A DNA stretch of 64,000 nucleotides, taken from the NCBI RefSeq assembly GCF_050571805.1, contig NZ_CP192219.1. One strand, written 5' to 3'. The DNA is from Halodesulfovibrio aestuarii. GTDB taxonomy: Bacteria > Desulfobacterota > Desulfovibrionia > Desulfovibrionales > Desulfovibrionaceae. Positions 34,401 to 44,070 of the stretch are shown piece after piece (position 1 is the stretch's first letter; the number at the start of each line of letters is the position of its first letter). Position numbers and translations under genes: made by a program. The notes beneath the pieces are model-generated. The model was not told where the DNA came from, made no database searches, and saw nothing but the letters and a program-made list of their open reading frames with translations.

Positions 34401-35936
34401 TTATTTGGGCGTAACACCCGCCATCATGAGCCCGATAGCTTCAACTTTTTTAGAATCCGATTTCGGGAACTGATCAATAATACGACCACGGTACATGACG
34501 GCTATACGGTCTGCGAGTTGCAGTGCTTCGTTCAACTCTGATGTTATAAGCAAAATACCTGCGCGCTTACGGACTTCAAGCAGTCGCTGCCAGACTTCTT
34601 CTGTTGCTGAAATATCGAGACCCTGTGTCGGGTTTTCTGCAACAATGATATCAGGCTGACGATAGAACTCACGCCCGATAACGAGTTTTTGCAGGTTACC
34701 GCCGGAAAGAGACCGTGCGTCCGCATCAATATGCCCGGGCTGTACGTTGAACTGCTCAACAATCTCTACGGTTGTGTCGATTGCCTTGCTACGGTTTAAG
34801 AACGGCCCTGTTGAAAACGAATGACGCGTTGTGAGCAGGAAGTTGTCCACCAGATCAACGAATTTACATGTCGCAAGTCCTTGGCGGTCTTCAGGAATAT
34901 AGGCGAGAGAACGCCCTTTTCTTGGAGGTCGCGGATAGAAATCATGCCATTCCAGCCCAAGGATTGAAACATCACCTGTTATCGGCTTACGGAGACCGCA
35001 GACAACTTCTACAAGCTCTTTTTGACCGTTCCCTGCTACACCTGCGATGGCAACAATTTCACCTTTCCTGACAGAAAGCATGATATCTTCAAGCCCGTCA
35101 CCTTCCAATCCTTGTACGTCCAGAACGGTTGCACCAAGTTCTACAGGCTGCGCATCAAGGGAGAGTTCAACATCACGGCCGACCATGCGGTTTGCAAGCA
35201 CAGCTTCGTTCGGCACATCCGCTTCTTTGAACTCATCAACAACTTCACCTTTACGGAGAATGGCTATTTCGTCTGCCACTGCCATAACTTCTTTGAGTTT
35301 ATGAGAGATAAAGACGAGAGATTTACCTTGGTCCGCCATGCGCCACATGGCATCAAAAAGCTGCTCAGTCTCGGTCGGAGTCAGAACGGCTGTCGGTTCA
35401 TCAAGAATAAGCACGCGACTGTCACGGTACAAAAGCTTAAGAATTTCAACACGCTGCTTTTCACCCATGGAAAGGGTCGAAACAATTGCTGAAGGGTCGA
35501 TAGGCAGACCGTACTGTTCCGCCAGTTCTGCAACTTCTTTTTCCTGCTCTTTCGGGCTGATGAGGAATGCTTTTTCCTGACCAAGCAACACGTTCTGCGC
35601 AACAGTCATGGATTCCACAAGCATAAAATGCTGATAAACCATACCGATACCCGCTTTAATTGCGTCTTTCGGAGAGGTAAAGGTTGTCAGCTTACCGTCT
35701 ACCAGAATATCACCGGAAGTCTGCTGGAATCTACCGGAAAGAATAGACATGAGGGTGGATTTACCCGCACCGTTCTCGCCCAGCAAAGCTTTAATCATAC
35801 CGGGACGAATATCGAGAGTAATTTCGTGGTTTGCACGCACCTTACCAAAATGCTTGCTGATTCCATGTAACCGGACAAATGATGCCCGTCCTGCAAATGC
35901 ACCGCGGTTGGTTCGCTTATTAACGTATTCTGCCAC
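34401..35936 (-). CDS. BMP-type nucleoside ABC transporter, ATP-binding protein
   Basis: 511 residues, two ABC domains. Domain 1: Walker A GENGAGKST (~54-62), signature LSMGEKQR, Walker B VLILDEPT. Domain 2: degenerate P-loop GVAGNGQKEL, signature LSGGNLQK and IIVAENPTQG. This is the YufO/RbsA layout in which only one site is fully active. GTG 35936 follows GGGAG. Energises purine-nucleoside uptake with the two permeases and the binding protein upstream; last gene of the operon. Confidence 0.92.
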   Translation of the reverse strand: MAEYVNKRTNRGAFAGRASFVRLHGISKHFGKVRANHEITLDIRPGMIKALLGENGAGKSTLMSILSGRFQQTSGDILVDGKLTTFTSPKDAIKAGIGMVYQHFMLVESMTVAQNVLLGQEKAFLISPKEQEKEVAELAEQYGLPIDPSAIVSTLSMGEKQRVEILKLLYRDSRVLILDEPTAVLTPTETEQLFDAMWRMADQGKSLVFISHKLKEVMAVADEIAILRKGEVVDEFKEADVPNEAVLANRMVGRDVELSLDAQPVELGATVLDVQGLEGDGLEDIMLSVRKGEIVAIAGVAGNGQKELVEVVCGLRKPITGDVSILGLEWHDFYPRPPRKGRSLAYIPEDRQGLATCKFVDLVDNFLLTTRHSFSTGPFLNRSKAIDTTVEIVEQFNVQPGHIDADARSLSGGNLQKLVIGREFYRQPDIIVAENPTQGLDISATEEVWQRLLEVRKRAGILLITSELNEALQLADRIAVMYRGRIIDQFPKSDSKKVEAIGLMMAGVTPK

Positions 35937-35938
35937 GG

Positions 35939-36859
35939 CTATTCTCCCGGCTCAATATTCACGCCGAGAGCAGCAGGAGCCTGACGCCCCTTGCCTCGCG
36001 CTGAAGAAAAAAGAAGAACGATGATAGTCAGTGCGTATGGAAGCATGAGCAGCAGTGATGAAGGCAATGTTGCTCCTACAGCCTGTAAACGCATCTGGAA
36101 TGCCATAATTCCGCCAAACAGATACGCACCGAACATTGCACGACCCGGACGCCAGAATGCAAAAATAACTAACGCGACAGCAATCCAACCACGTCCTGCT
36201 GTCATGTTGTTTGTCCACAGATGGGTGTAGGCAAGAGACAGGTATGCTCCGCCAAGACCGCAAAGGACACCGCCAAAGAAAATCCCCGCCCAGCGCAGTT
36301 TCACAGGATTAAGACCTGCGGCAAAACATGCAGCCGGATTTTCACCGGCCGCGCCGAGAGCAAGCCCCCAGCGGGTTCTGCTCATGAAGAACCAGAACAG
36401 GAACGGCAGGAAGTAGGACACATAGACCAATGCATCCTGCTTAAAGAAAATATCGCCCATAACCGGAATGGAAGACAGAAATGGAATATCAAATGGAGCA
36501 AACCCCGGTGCAGACATACCTACGTAGGTTGTGCCAAGGAAATCTGCAAGGCCGACACCAAGAATAGTAAGAGCAAGGCCAGATACAACCTGATTACCTT
36601 GGAAAACAAGGCAGACAATTGCATGTGCAAGACCGAAAAGACCGGCAAGCACACCTGCGCAGACAAACGCAAGCCACGGGCTGCCTGTGAAGTATGAAAC
36701 AATGAACGCGAAAAACGCGCCGAAAATCATCATACCTTCCACACCAAGGTTCAGCACACCGGAACGCTCTGTCAGCATCTCTCCAAGAGTTGCGTACAGA
36801 ATTGGTGTACCGGACTGAATAGTCGCAGCCAGAATAGGAATAATAAGTTCTAAGCCCAC
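35939..36859 (-). CDS. BMP-type nucleoside ABC transporter, permease 2
   Basis: 306 residues, 8-9 membrane segments, BPD_transp_2 family. Typical motifs are LTERSGVLNLGVEGMMIFGA and the coupling-helix region GAAGENPAACFAAGLNPVKL. GTG start with GAGG upstream, 3 bases after permease 1. Forms the membrane channel with it. Confidence 0.92.
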   Translation of the reverse strand: MGLELIIPILAATIQSGTPILYATLGEMLTERSGVLNLGVEGMMIFGAFFAFIVSYFTGSPWLAFVCAGVLAGLFGLAHAIVCLVFQGNQVVSGLALTILGVGLADFLGTTYVGMSAPGFAPFDIPFLSSIPVMGDIFFKQDALVYVSYFLPFLFWFFMSRTRWGLALGAAGENPAACFAAGLNPVKLRWAGIFFGGVLCGLGGAYLSLAYTHLWTNNMTAGRGWIAVALVIFAFWRPGRAMFGAYLFGGIMAFQMRLQAVGATLPSSLLLMLPYALTIIVLLFSSARGKGRQAPAALGVNIEPGE

Positions 36860-36861
36860 GA

Positions 36862-37923
36862 TTATCCTCGCTTGCTTCTCTGGAAAGAATACCAGTTAAA
36901 GAACTGTCCAGCCAATACGCTCAACAGAATAAGTCCCTGCATAATACCGGTAAATGACGCCGGCACCTGCAATTCAAGCTGCAAGTTCTCTACACCTACG
37001 CGCAGACCTGCCAACAAAATAGAGTATCCGGCAATGGAGGTAATACGCAGACGGGCAAGCCACGCCACAACAATTGCGGTAAAACCGTACCCCACGACGA
37101 TTGTCGGTTGCAGACGGTTAAGCGTTGCAGACGTTTCAATAAGCCCTGCCCAGCCTGCCAACGCACCGCATAGTCCCATGACCAGCACAACAAGTGCGCT
37201 GTACGGCATACGAGCGTAACGGGCGGCACGAGGATTCTCGCCACTGACCATGATTTCGAACCCGAGGCGAGTATGCTTTAAAAATACGGTAAGAGCTAAC
37301 GCAGCACCCGCACAGACAAGTATGCCCCAATGAATCCGTCCGAATAATTCGCCGATAACGGCTGTATCAGGGAACATGATAGTCATCGGAAAACCGAAGC
37401 TCGCAGGATCTTTCCATGCACCGTAGACAAGGTACTGAAGAAACAGGATGCCGATGTAGTTAAACATCAGTGTCGAAATAATTTCGTTAAGTCCCATCTT
37501 CTCGCGCAGCAAAGCCGGAATAATTGCCCAAAGCCCGCCAAGCACCGCGGCTGCGATAAACATAAGCGGCATCAGCACCCATACAGGTGCATTCGGCATG
37601 CTCAGCACAACCCAGGTTGCACCGATGGCCCCGAGGGCGTACTGCCCTTCCGCGCCAATATTCCAGATCTGCATACGGAAGCAGACTGCAACCCCGAGGG
37701 AACAGAGAAAAATAGGGATAGCTTTAAGGACAGTGTCCTCAAGAGCCCATCCGTGAGCAAAGGCTCCGTCCCATAACAGGTACATTGCTTCCAACGGTGG
37801 TTTTCCCTGAACAGCCAGCAACAAAGCGCTTACCCCGAGAGAAAAAACCATCGCAACCAGAAAGATAAAAAAGGAGCCCCACTTAAGGGGCTCCTGACGT
37901 TTTTCAATAGTAAAACCTAGCAT
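36862..37923 (-). CDS. BMP-type nucleoside ABC transporter, permease 1
   Basis: 353 residues. N-terminal cytosolic stretch, then 9-10 membrane helices; QIWNIGAEGQYALGAIGATW and SGENPRAARYARMPYSALVV match the YufP-type permease. Follows the binding-protein gene by 30 bases. Confidence 0.92.
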   Translation of the reverse strand: MLGFTIEKRQEPLKWGSFFIFLVAMVFSLGVSALLLAVQGKPPLEAMYLLWDGAFAHGWALEDTVLKAIPIFLCSLGVAVCFRMQIWNIGAEGQYALGAIGATWVVLSMPNAPVWVLMPLMFIAAAVLGGLWAIIPALLREKMGLNEIISTLMFNYIGILFLQYLVYGAWKDPASFGFPMTIMFPDTAVIGELFGRIHWGILVCAGAALALTVFLKHTRLGFEIMVSGENPRAARYARMPYSALVVLVMGLCGALAGWAGLIETSATLNRLQPTIVVGYGFTAIVVAWLARLRITSIAGYSILLAGLRVGVENLQLELQVPASFTGIMQGLILLSVLAGQFFNWYSFQRSKRG

Positions 37924-37953
37924 ATGCTAAGATACTCCAGATTAGCCCAACGG

Positions 37954-39024
37954 CTACTGGTTAGAGCCCTCAACGCCTTCAACAAACCAATCCATACCAG
38001 CGAGCATTGCGTCAGAAGCGGTTTCGCCTTCTGCAATACGGATAGTACCGGACTGATCTTTGACAGGGCCAGCAAACACCTTGAATGTTCCATTTTTAAT
38101 TTCTGCTTTACGGGCAGTAACCATAGCACGAACATTCTCAGGAACCATGTCACCGAATGGTGCAAGATCAACTACGCCTTCGGAAAGTCCCCACCAGTAG
38201 TTGTCAGCTTTCCATTCGCCCTTTTGAACTTTTTCAATAACTACCGGGTAGAATGCGCTCCAGTTCCATACTACAGAAGTAAGGTGTGCTTTAGGAGCAA
38301 ACTGGGACATATCAGAGTTGTAGCCAATGGAGTAAATACCGGCTTCCTGAGCAGCTTCCTGAGGGCCTGGGGAATCCTGATGCTGTGCGATAACGTCGGA
38401 ACCGATGTCGATAAGAGACTTGGCAGCTTCTTTCTCGGTTGCAGGGTCGTACCAAGTTTTAGTCCAGACAACGTGCACTTTTGCTTTAGGGTTCACAGCG
38501 CGAACACCGAGAGTAAATGCGTTGATACCACGTTTAACTTCCGGAATAGGGAATGCACCAACGTAACCGATGATGTTGGATTTAGTCATGGAACCAGCTA
38601 CGAGACCTGCAAGGTAACGAGCCTGATAGATACGACCAAAGTATGCAGACATGTTCGGTGCAGTTTTGTAACCGGAACAATGCATGAAGGTAGTATCAGG
38701 AAATTTCTTTGCTACTTTGAGCATTGGGTCCATGTAACCGAAGCTGGTGCCGAAGATTACATCGTACCCTTTACGAGCCATGTTGTTGATAACACGGGTT
38801 GCATCAGCACCTTCCGGTACGGATTCAACATAAAACGTTTTTACGCCGTCCATTTTTTCAACAGCCTGACGACCAAGGTCGTGAGCGTAAGAATACCCAG
38901 CGTCACCAACTGGAGAAACGTACACGAAGCCAACTTTCAAATCTTTCGCCTGTGCTACAGTTGCGCCAAAGCCAGCGACAACAACCATAGCAGCGAGCAT
39001 TGCAATACCCACTAATTTACGCAT
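37954..39024 (-). CDS. BMP family solute-binding protein (PnrA-like, purine nucleosides)
   Basis: 356 residues. Signal peptide (MRKLVGIAMLAAMVVVAGFG, then ATVAQA) without a lipobox Cys, so soluble periplasmic. Mature part has VGFVYVSPVGDAGYSYAHDL, FGTSFGYMDP and ALTSVVWNWSAFYPVVIEKV as in PF02608 binding proteins. Relatives bind inosine, adenosine or guanosine. Ribosome site GGAGG. First gene of the transporter block, often the most expressed; a Gpt-like salvage enzyme precedes it. Confidence 0.92.
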   Translation of the reverse strand: MRKLVGIAMLAAMVVVAGFGATVAQAKDLKVGFVYVSPVGDAGYSYAHDLGRQAVEKMDGVKTFYVESVPEGADATRVINNMARKGYDVIFGTSFGYMDPMLKVAKKFPDTTFMHCSGYKTAPNMSAYFGRIYQARYLAGLVAGSMTKSNIIGYVGAFPIPEVKRGINAFTLGVRAVNPKAKVHVVWTKTWYDPATEKEAAKSLIDIGSDVIAQHQDSPGPQEAAQEAGIYSIGYNSDMSQFAPKAHLTSVVWNWSAFYPVVIEKVQKGEWKADNYWWGLSEGVVDLAPFGDMVPENVRAMVTARKAEIKNGTFKVFAGPVKDQSGTIRIAEGETASDAMLAGMDWFVEGVEGSNQ

Positions 39025-39098
39025 TGTTTCCTCCCATGAAACATCAATCCCGAATATTAAGAGGAGTTGCAGAGCTATTCTGCAACATCCAAATAGAA

Positions 39099-39590
39099 CT
39101 ACTTCGTATCATTAACCCGCTTAACGAGCGGCTCAACAAACTGACCCTCAGAATCCCAAGGGAATAAAATCCAAGTATCCTGAGAATATTCTCTGATAAA
39201 TGTATCTACAAGCGGGCGGCCTTCCGGCTTCGCATACAAGGTTGCAAAATATGCTTTTGGCAACATATCACGCACAACTCGTGCGGTTCCGCCGGTATCC
39301 ACCAGATCATCGATGATCAACCAGCCTTCGCCGTCCCCTTCCGGTTTTTTCAAAACATTCATCTCACCCTGATTCTTCCAGTTATAACTGCTGACACAGA
39401 TGGTCTCAATCTGGTGAATTTCCATTTCTCGGGCAAGAATAGCAGCAGGAACCAAGCCTCCACGCGTAACGGCGTAAATGCCCTTCCATGTACCTTTTTT
39501 AAGTAAGTCCCAAGCCAGCTGTCTGGCATCTCTTTGCAACAACTCCCAAGATACAGGAGTAACTTTTGAATAGCGGTTGGAATCTGACAC
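39099..39590 (-). CDS. gpt: xanthine-guanine phosphoribosyltransferase-like
   Basis: 163 residues. PRPP-binding loop WLIIDDLVDTGGTARVVRDM with the DDLVDTGGT signature, and the flexible-loop start YAVTRGGLVPAAILAREM; both match Gpt. It makes GMP/XMP from base plus PRPP. GTG 39590 aligns with the Gpt N-terminus (SWELLQRDARQLA). Standing upstream of the purine transporter, it would trap imported purine. Confidence 0.88.
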   Translation of the reverse strand: MSDSNRYSKVTPVSWELLQRDARQLAWDLLKKGTWKGIYAVTRGGLVPAAILAREMEIHQIETICVSSYNWKNQGEMNVLKKPEGDGEGWLIIDDLVDTGGTARVVRDMLPKAYFATLYAKPEGRPLVDTFIREYSQDTWILFPWDSEGQFVEPLVKRVNDTK

Positions 39591-39644
39591 TGTAGTAATC
39601 CAATATGTATTTAAAGTGGAAGTATTACGGTAACAGTTAGAATT

Positions 39645-39684
39645 TTAGCCTAAAAGAGGCTTGCGTACGCCTCTTTTAGGCTAA
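39645..39684. terminator. long perfect hairpin between gpt and the methyltransferase
   Basis: TTAGCCTAAAAGAGGC, 8-base loop, GCCTCTTTTAGGCTAA: 16 perfect pairs. No T tract on either side, so an efficient intrinsic terminator is uncertain; it could also protect mRNA ends. Confidence 0.5.
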
Positions 39685-39705
39685 TCAAAAATATAAGACG
39701 AAAAG

Positions 39706-40881
39706 CTAATCCTGCTTACTTGCCTTTTTGGAACCAGAGTACAGCTGGTATCCAAGCAACTTACATTCAATTTTTGCGCTAAAGAATGTAAGACGCTTAA
39801 AGGTGCGTAAGCCAACCTGCTTCGCTAAATCCAAGTTACCGGTAAAAATAAACCCTATGTAGCCCTGACACTTCTTCTTAAAGAAGTCGCCAATAGCCTG
39901 ATACACGTCACCAAGGTAACGCACATCACCAAGCCGTTCACCATATTCAGGGTTCATTATTACAATGCCGCCGCCTTCAGGAACGTCTGTTTCACGGAAA
40001 TCGCACACATCAAATTCGATGTAGCGGTCAACACCCGCAGCAACAGCATTCTTTTTTGCAGCTTCAATAGCTTCTGCACTTTTGTCAGTAGCGATAATTC
40101 TAAAATCAAGTCCGCCAAGTTCTTCTGCTTCTGCTTCATCAAGAAGCTTGTCCCAGCGAGCCTGATCAAAGTCCGGCAAATGCATAAAACCGTAGTTGTC
40201 GCGCATCAGCCCCGGAGCACTGTTAAGACCGATAAGTGCTGCTTCAATGGCAAGTGTACCACTACCGCACATCGGGTTTACAACATTGCTTTTACGATCC
40301 CAGCCACTGGCAAGCAAAGACGCTGCACCAAGCGGTTCGGACATTGGAGCCTTCCAGGGAAGTTTGCGGTAACCACGACGGTTAAGAGGTTCGCCGGATG
40401 TATCTAAATACAGCTTACAACGGTTCTGAACCCAATGCAGGAACAGGACTGTACCTGTCTGCTCAGGGCCGGAATCCGGTCTGCGACCATGCTTATCACG
40501 CATAAAGTCACAAATGCCGTCTTTAACACGAACATTGGCGTAACGGGCATCACGAATGGAATCGTTCTGCACAAAGGAAGATATAGACAGGTAGCCGTCA
40601 GGAGCGATTATTTCGTCCCAGTCGATGTATTCGCGAATGTATTTGTACACATCGTCGGCATTGTATGCCCTGAAAGATGCAAGTTGGAACTGAACACGAT
40701 GCGCAGTGCGCAGATGCAGGTTCAAACGCATACAGCCAGCCATAGTAGTAAATGTTTCTACAGCAGCGGTATGCTCATGCCTAACAGGGAAATTAAGTTG
40801 CTTAATTTCTTCAGTCAAAATTGGTGCTGCGCCGCGCGGGCATGTAATCAGCACTTCTGACTTACGGTTGAAAATACTCAT
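39706..40881 (-). CDS. THUMP-domain 23S rRNA methyltransferase (RlmL N-domain type)
   Basis: 391 residues. THUMP RNA-binding domain (~50-160), then a Rossmann methyltransferase with motif I NPMCGSGTLAIEAAL. The catalytic motif reads NPEYGERLG where most relatives have NPPYGERLG, an uncommon Pro-to-Glu change. It lacks the second RlmK domain of E. coli RlmL. Predicted to methylate guanine N2 in rRNA. Confidence 0.88.
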   Translation of the reverse strand: MSIFNRKSEVLITCPRGAAPILTEEIKQLNFPVRHEHTAAVETFTTMAGCMRLNLHLRTAHRVQFQLASFRAYNADDVYKYIREYIDWDEIIAPDGYLSISSFVQNDSIRDARYANVRVKDGICDFMRDKHGRRPDSGPEQTGTVLFLHWVQNRCKLYLDTSGEPLNRRGYRKLPWKAPMSEPLGAASLLASGWDRKSNVVNPMCGSGTLAIEAALIGLNSAPGLMRDNYGFMHLPDFDQARWDKLLDEAEAEELGGLDFRIIATDKSAEAIEAAKKNAVAAGVDRYIEFDVCDFRETDVPEGGGIVIMNPEYGERLGDVRYLGDVYQAIGDFFKKKCQGYIGFIFTGNLDLAKQVGLRTFKRLTFFSAKIECKLLGYQLYSGSKKASKQD

Positions 40882-41563
40882 GATTCTCCTGCACTCTTCG
40901 TGCAGCTACAAATAAAAAATCCGGCAAAATTACACGTTCCGTCCGCATAACATTACCAGATATGAAACAAGACTTACGCCTTGCACCCTTTCAATTTCTC
41001 CGCAACAAAACACAGCTGACTTGCGCCAACTTGATTTTTTTTCTACGGAGTGGCTCTTACTCATTGATTTTCCGATTTTTTATAAAAAACCAGTATCAGC
41101 TATTAAGATTCACACGGTATATATGACTCCTTAATAAGATGCAAATGCGCGTTTTTTGAGACACATTTTACGTCTCAACATGTATCAAGTTCTCTCAAAC
41201 TGTATCAAGAGCAGTCACTACTGGTAGTGAGCTATCTTCTTTACATGTAACAAACAAAACGTGCCGGTGCTCCCTTGATGCAGTTGCCAGTTTTACCAGA
41301 TACGTTTACTAGAGGGAGATGCTCTCTCTGTAATCGGGCACACGCTTCAGCCGCCACCAGACAGATATGTACAGGGACACATTGCCGCATCGCGCTAATA
41401 AGCTCATTGCAGCATACACGGTTACTATTTGCTGCGCCTGATTTTTTTTACTGCCGCACGCTTGTGTCCCGTAATTTTATCCTTCTACCCTAGCCTTGCG
41501 TACAAATTGTATCATTACATATGGCGACGCCCCGACACGATACACATTCAATAACCCTGCAGA
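40882..41563. other. 682-bp spacer with TGTATC motifs
   Basis: No gene recognised. It holds two copies of TGTATCAAG exactly 20 bp apart (41181 and 41201), a further TGTATC at 41508 and its complement GATACA at 41539, plus the inverted repeat GAGAC/GTCTC just upstream of 41181. The same hexamer forms a palindrome before the antiporter at 44071. Confidence 0.4.
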
Positions 41564-42811
41564 ATGCACATTATGACAACAACTACACTTTCCATACTTG
41601 TTTCATGCACCAGTTCAAACGAAGCTGCTGCCTTGTCTCTTGCCTCATTCACCAACCTGCCGAAGGATCTTGAATGCGAGATTCTCATTGCGGCAGACAG
41701 TAAAGCTGCACCAGATTTATCTGCGCTTATTGATGAAATAGCACCGCTGCTTCCCGCACGTCCCACAGCACTCGAACTTACTGCACCAATCAGCAGAGCA
41801 CGTGCATTCAATCTTGCTGCGGACAACGCAAACGGCACCTACCTGTTCTTCATGGAAGCCGGAACACAGATAACAGCTGAAACCATTCCGCCGCTGCTCC
41901 GACATCTCAAAAGCAATCCATCCGCAGGCATTGCAGCACCGCTGCTCATATGCCCGCAATCCGGCAGAGTACAAAGCTGCGGCACAACATTTACCCCATC
42001 TCTGAGCGTCCAGCCGCTCTTTGCTTCGTTTCCGGCAACACATCCTGCTGTTAACAAGCAACGCTCTTTTCAGGCAGTGCCTGCAAACGGCATCCTCCTA
42101 CGCACAACAACATTCAAAGACGCAAGCCAGTTCGATACAAAGTACAAAACAGGCATGGAGGTGCTCGACCTCTGCTGTGCAGTGCGCAACAACGAACAGA
42201 CGATTGACCTCATCCCGCAATCCACACTTCTTACGCCGGACACAACCGAGTCCATTCTGGAAGATGATCTCAGTATCGACACAATGCGTTTAAATGACCG
42301 CTGCAAAGGTTGTTTTGGGCCGGACAAACACCTTTTTGCCCAAAAAGAGGGCTACCTGTTCTCCGTTTCACCGTGGCTAGAAAGCTACATGACTCTTACA
42401 CCGGAACGTGAGCAAGAATTAAACGAACAGATGATGCAGTCACCAGACCCGTCGACCTGTCTTGCACTCATCCTCGAAGAACCACTCTGGCAAACAGGCT
42501 ACGTCCAACTCGCAGCGTATCTGGAATCAACAGGAAAATACGAGGAAGCATGCGGAATCCGTCTGCTGCAAACATTTTTCTTCCCCATGCTGCCGCTGTA
42601 CCGCAAACTTGCTGCCGTAGCAGAAGCCGCCAATAACGAAAACCTGCTGCAAATGGCAAACGACAAGCTCAAACATATCGACAACCAGCTTGAAGATATC
42701 AGCGCGCTTACAAAAAAAGCCGCCGGACTTGCCAACTGGGCACGTAAAGCCAAAGAAACCGAGCTCCAGTCCATATATGAAGGCTGGCTGAAAGATTTAG
42801 GACTGCTATAA
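41564..42811 (+). CDS. glycosyltransferase family 2-like protein
   Basis: 415 residues. The N-terminal half resembles a GT-A fold: LSILVSCTSSNE (strand 1), LECEILIAADSKAA and RARAFNLAADNANGTYLFFM with a weak DXD-like region (MEAGTQI, D replaced). The C-terminal ~150 residues are helical and TPR-like (LAAYLESTGKYEEACGIRLL). Loss of the acidic DXD leaves activity in doubt. Start ATG 41564 or 41573; neither has a good ribosome site. Isolated gene. Confidence 0.65.
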   Translation: MHIMTTTTLSILVSCTSSNEAAALSLASFTNLPKDLECEILIAADSKAAPDLSALIDEIAPLLPARPTALELTAPISRARAFNLAADNANGTYLFFMEAGTQITAETIPPLLRHLKSNPSAGIAAPLLICPQSGRVQSCGTTFTPSLSVQPLFASFPATHPAVNKQRSFQAVPANGILLRTTTFKDASQFDTKYKTGMEVLDLCCAVRNNEQTIDLIPQSTLLTPDTTESILEDDLSIDTMRLNDRCKGCFGPDKHLFAQKEGYLFSVSPWLESYMTLTPEREQELNEQMMQSPDPSTCLALILEEPLWQTGYVQLAAYLESTGKYEEACGIRLLQTFFFPMLPLYRKLAAVAEAANNENLLQMANDKLKHIDNQLEDISALTKKAAGLANWARKAKETELQSIYEGWLKDLGLL

Positions 42812-42850
42812 AAAAAACGCCGATCTGCTAAAAACAGATCGGCGTTTTTT
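42811..42850. terminator. bidirectional terminator
   Basis: AAACGCCGATCTG ... CAGATCGGCGTTT with A and T tracts on both sides, between converging genes. Confidence 0.88.
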
Positions 42851-42875
42851 ATCAAATAGTTCTTTGATAGCAATT

Positions 42876-43466
42876 CTAGCGTTCGAGCCAGTCTTCGAGA
42901 ACTTCATTGTATTCTTCTTCGGTGTAGGTCGGTTGATCATACTTGCCGGAGATCTGGCGCTGACGAGACGCTTCTGAAAGAATTACGGCTGCTGCAACGG
43001 AGACGTTGAAGCTCTGGATCATGCCGAACATCGGGATGTACACTTCGCCGTCTGCAACTTCTACGAGTTCCGGGTCGGTACCGCGATGTTCGTTACCCAT
43101 GATGATTGCTGTAGGCTCGGAAAGGTCGTAGTCACGAAGCGGTTTCGCTTTTGGGGAGCAGCTTGTTGCGAGAACTTTCATTCCCTGTGCGCGCAGAGAC
43201 TTCATGAGATCATCAGTGTTGTCGTGGCGCTCAGTATCTACCCATTTTCGTGCAGATGCAGAGGACTTGTTACCGAGTTTCGGGAACGGGGTGTCGGTGT
43301 AATAGAGGTGAACTTTTGGTACACCAAAAGCATCACAACTACGTAAAATAGCAGAAACGTTATGCGGATCATGTACGTTTGCCATAACCAGAGTCAAATC
43401 TTTTTGGCGAAGCTTTAATACTCTTTCAAGCTTAGCTGTTCTTTCAGGCGTTCTTTCTTTTGTCAT
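42876..43466 (-). CDS. SPOUT (TrmH-like) tRNA/rRNA 2'-O-methyltransferase
   Basis: 196 residues. Motif 1 NVHDPHNVSAILRSCDAFG (Asn and Arg catalytic), motif 2 AIIMGNEHRGTDPEL and motif 3 YIPMFGMIQSFNVSVAAAV: the full SpoU/TrmH set. The N-terminal extension (TPERTAKLERVLKLRQKDLT) matches tRNA Gm18 methyltransferase TrmH. Uses SAM. Single gene. Confidence 0.9.
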   Translation of the reverse strand: MTKERTPERTAKLERVLKLRQKDLTLVMANVHDPHNVSAILRSCDAFGVPKVHLYYTDTPFPKLGNKSSASARKWVDTERHDNTDDLMKSLRAQGMKVLATSCSPKAKPLRDYDLSEPTAIIMGNEHRGTDPELVEVADGEVYIPMFGMIQSFNVSVAAAVILSEASRQRQISGKYDQPTYTEEEYNEVLEDWLER

Positions 43467-44070
43467 CTGTGTACCATACTACCCTGTCTGTTGCCGCCGG
43501 AGCTACGCCAACAACAGGATTTTTTTGTTATGTTAATGAGACTTATCTGAAAAATGCTGATTTGTGCCATCAGCATAACATATTGCAATAATAATAAAAC
43601 ACGCGCACCAATAGCTAAGGATCCTTCACACAAAAACTTTCAAAATCGCTTGTTGCAAATGATCATATGGGCAACCAAACAGATTTTCTTCCTTGTAAAG
43701 TTACGCGGAATGGGTGTACAGACTTTTGCAACTCTTGTCACGCAATGCAACATAACGCTGAAACCGGTTAAATATATTTTTTTGCACGATAGCTTGATTT
43801 TCCAACCGTACGAAATTCAAACCAAGCATTAACTAACTCGCTGCAAATTATATTTTTTTACACTGATTCTATTGAAATGTGCATTGTGTCCGAGTAAAAG
43901 AATCACTTGTTCTCTAATTTAATCCAAGAAGTTCGTGAATATACCGAATACCAATGCGCCCATATGCAATGGCGAAATGTCAATAGTTGTCTTTATTTAT
44001 TGAACATTACAAAGGGTATATCTCGCTTTGTATCTTTTGATACACAACTTGTATGAAGGAGTCTTACGCT
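43467..44070. other. ~600-bp AT-rich spacer upstream of the first antiporter
   Basis: A frame of 92 codons at 43554-43832 has no ribosome site or recognisable content. The notable element is the palindrome at 44029-44044. Confidence 0.45.
44029..44044. promoter_or_regulatory. palindrome TGTATC-tttt-GATACA
   Basis: A perfect 16-bp inverted repeat 26 bases upstream of the antiporter GTG start, overlapping the expected leader or transcription start; likely an operator. Confidence 0.45.

Noticed and set aside
37924..39015. 363-codon plus-strand frame opposite the BMP binding protein
   Set aside because: Antisense shadow of a well-supported gene with signal peptide and ribosome site.
43554..43832. 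92-codon plus-strand frame
   Set aside because: No ribosome site, low-complexity ends and no family resemblance.
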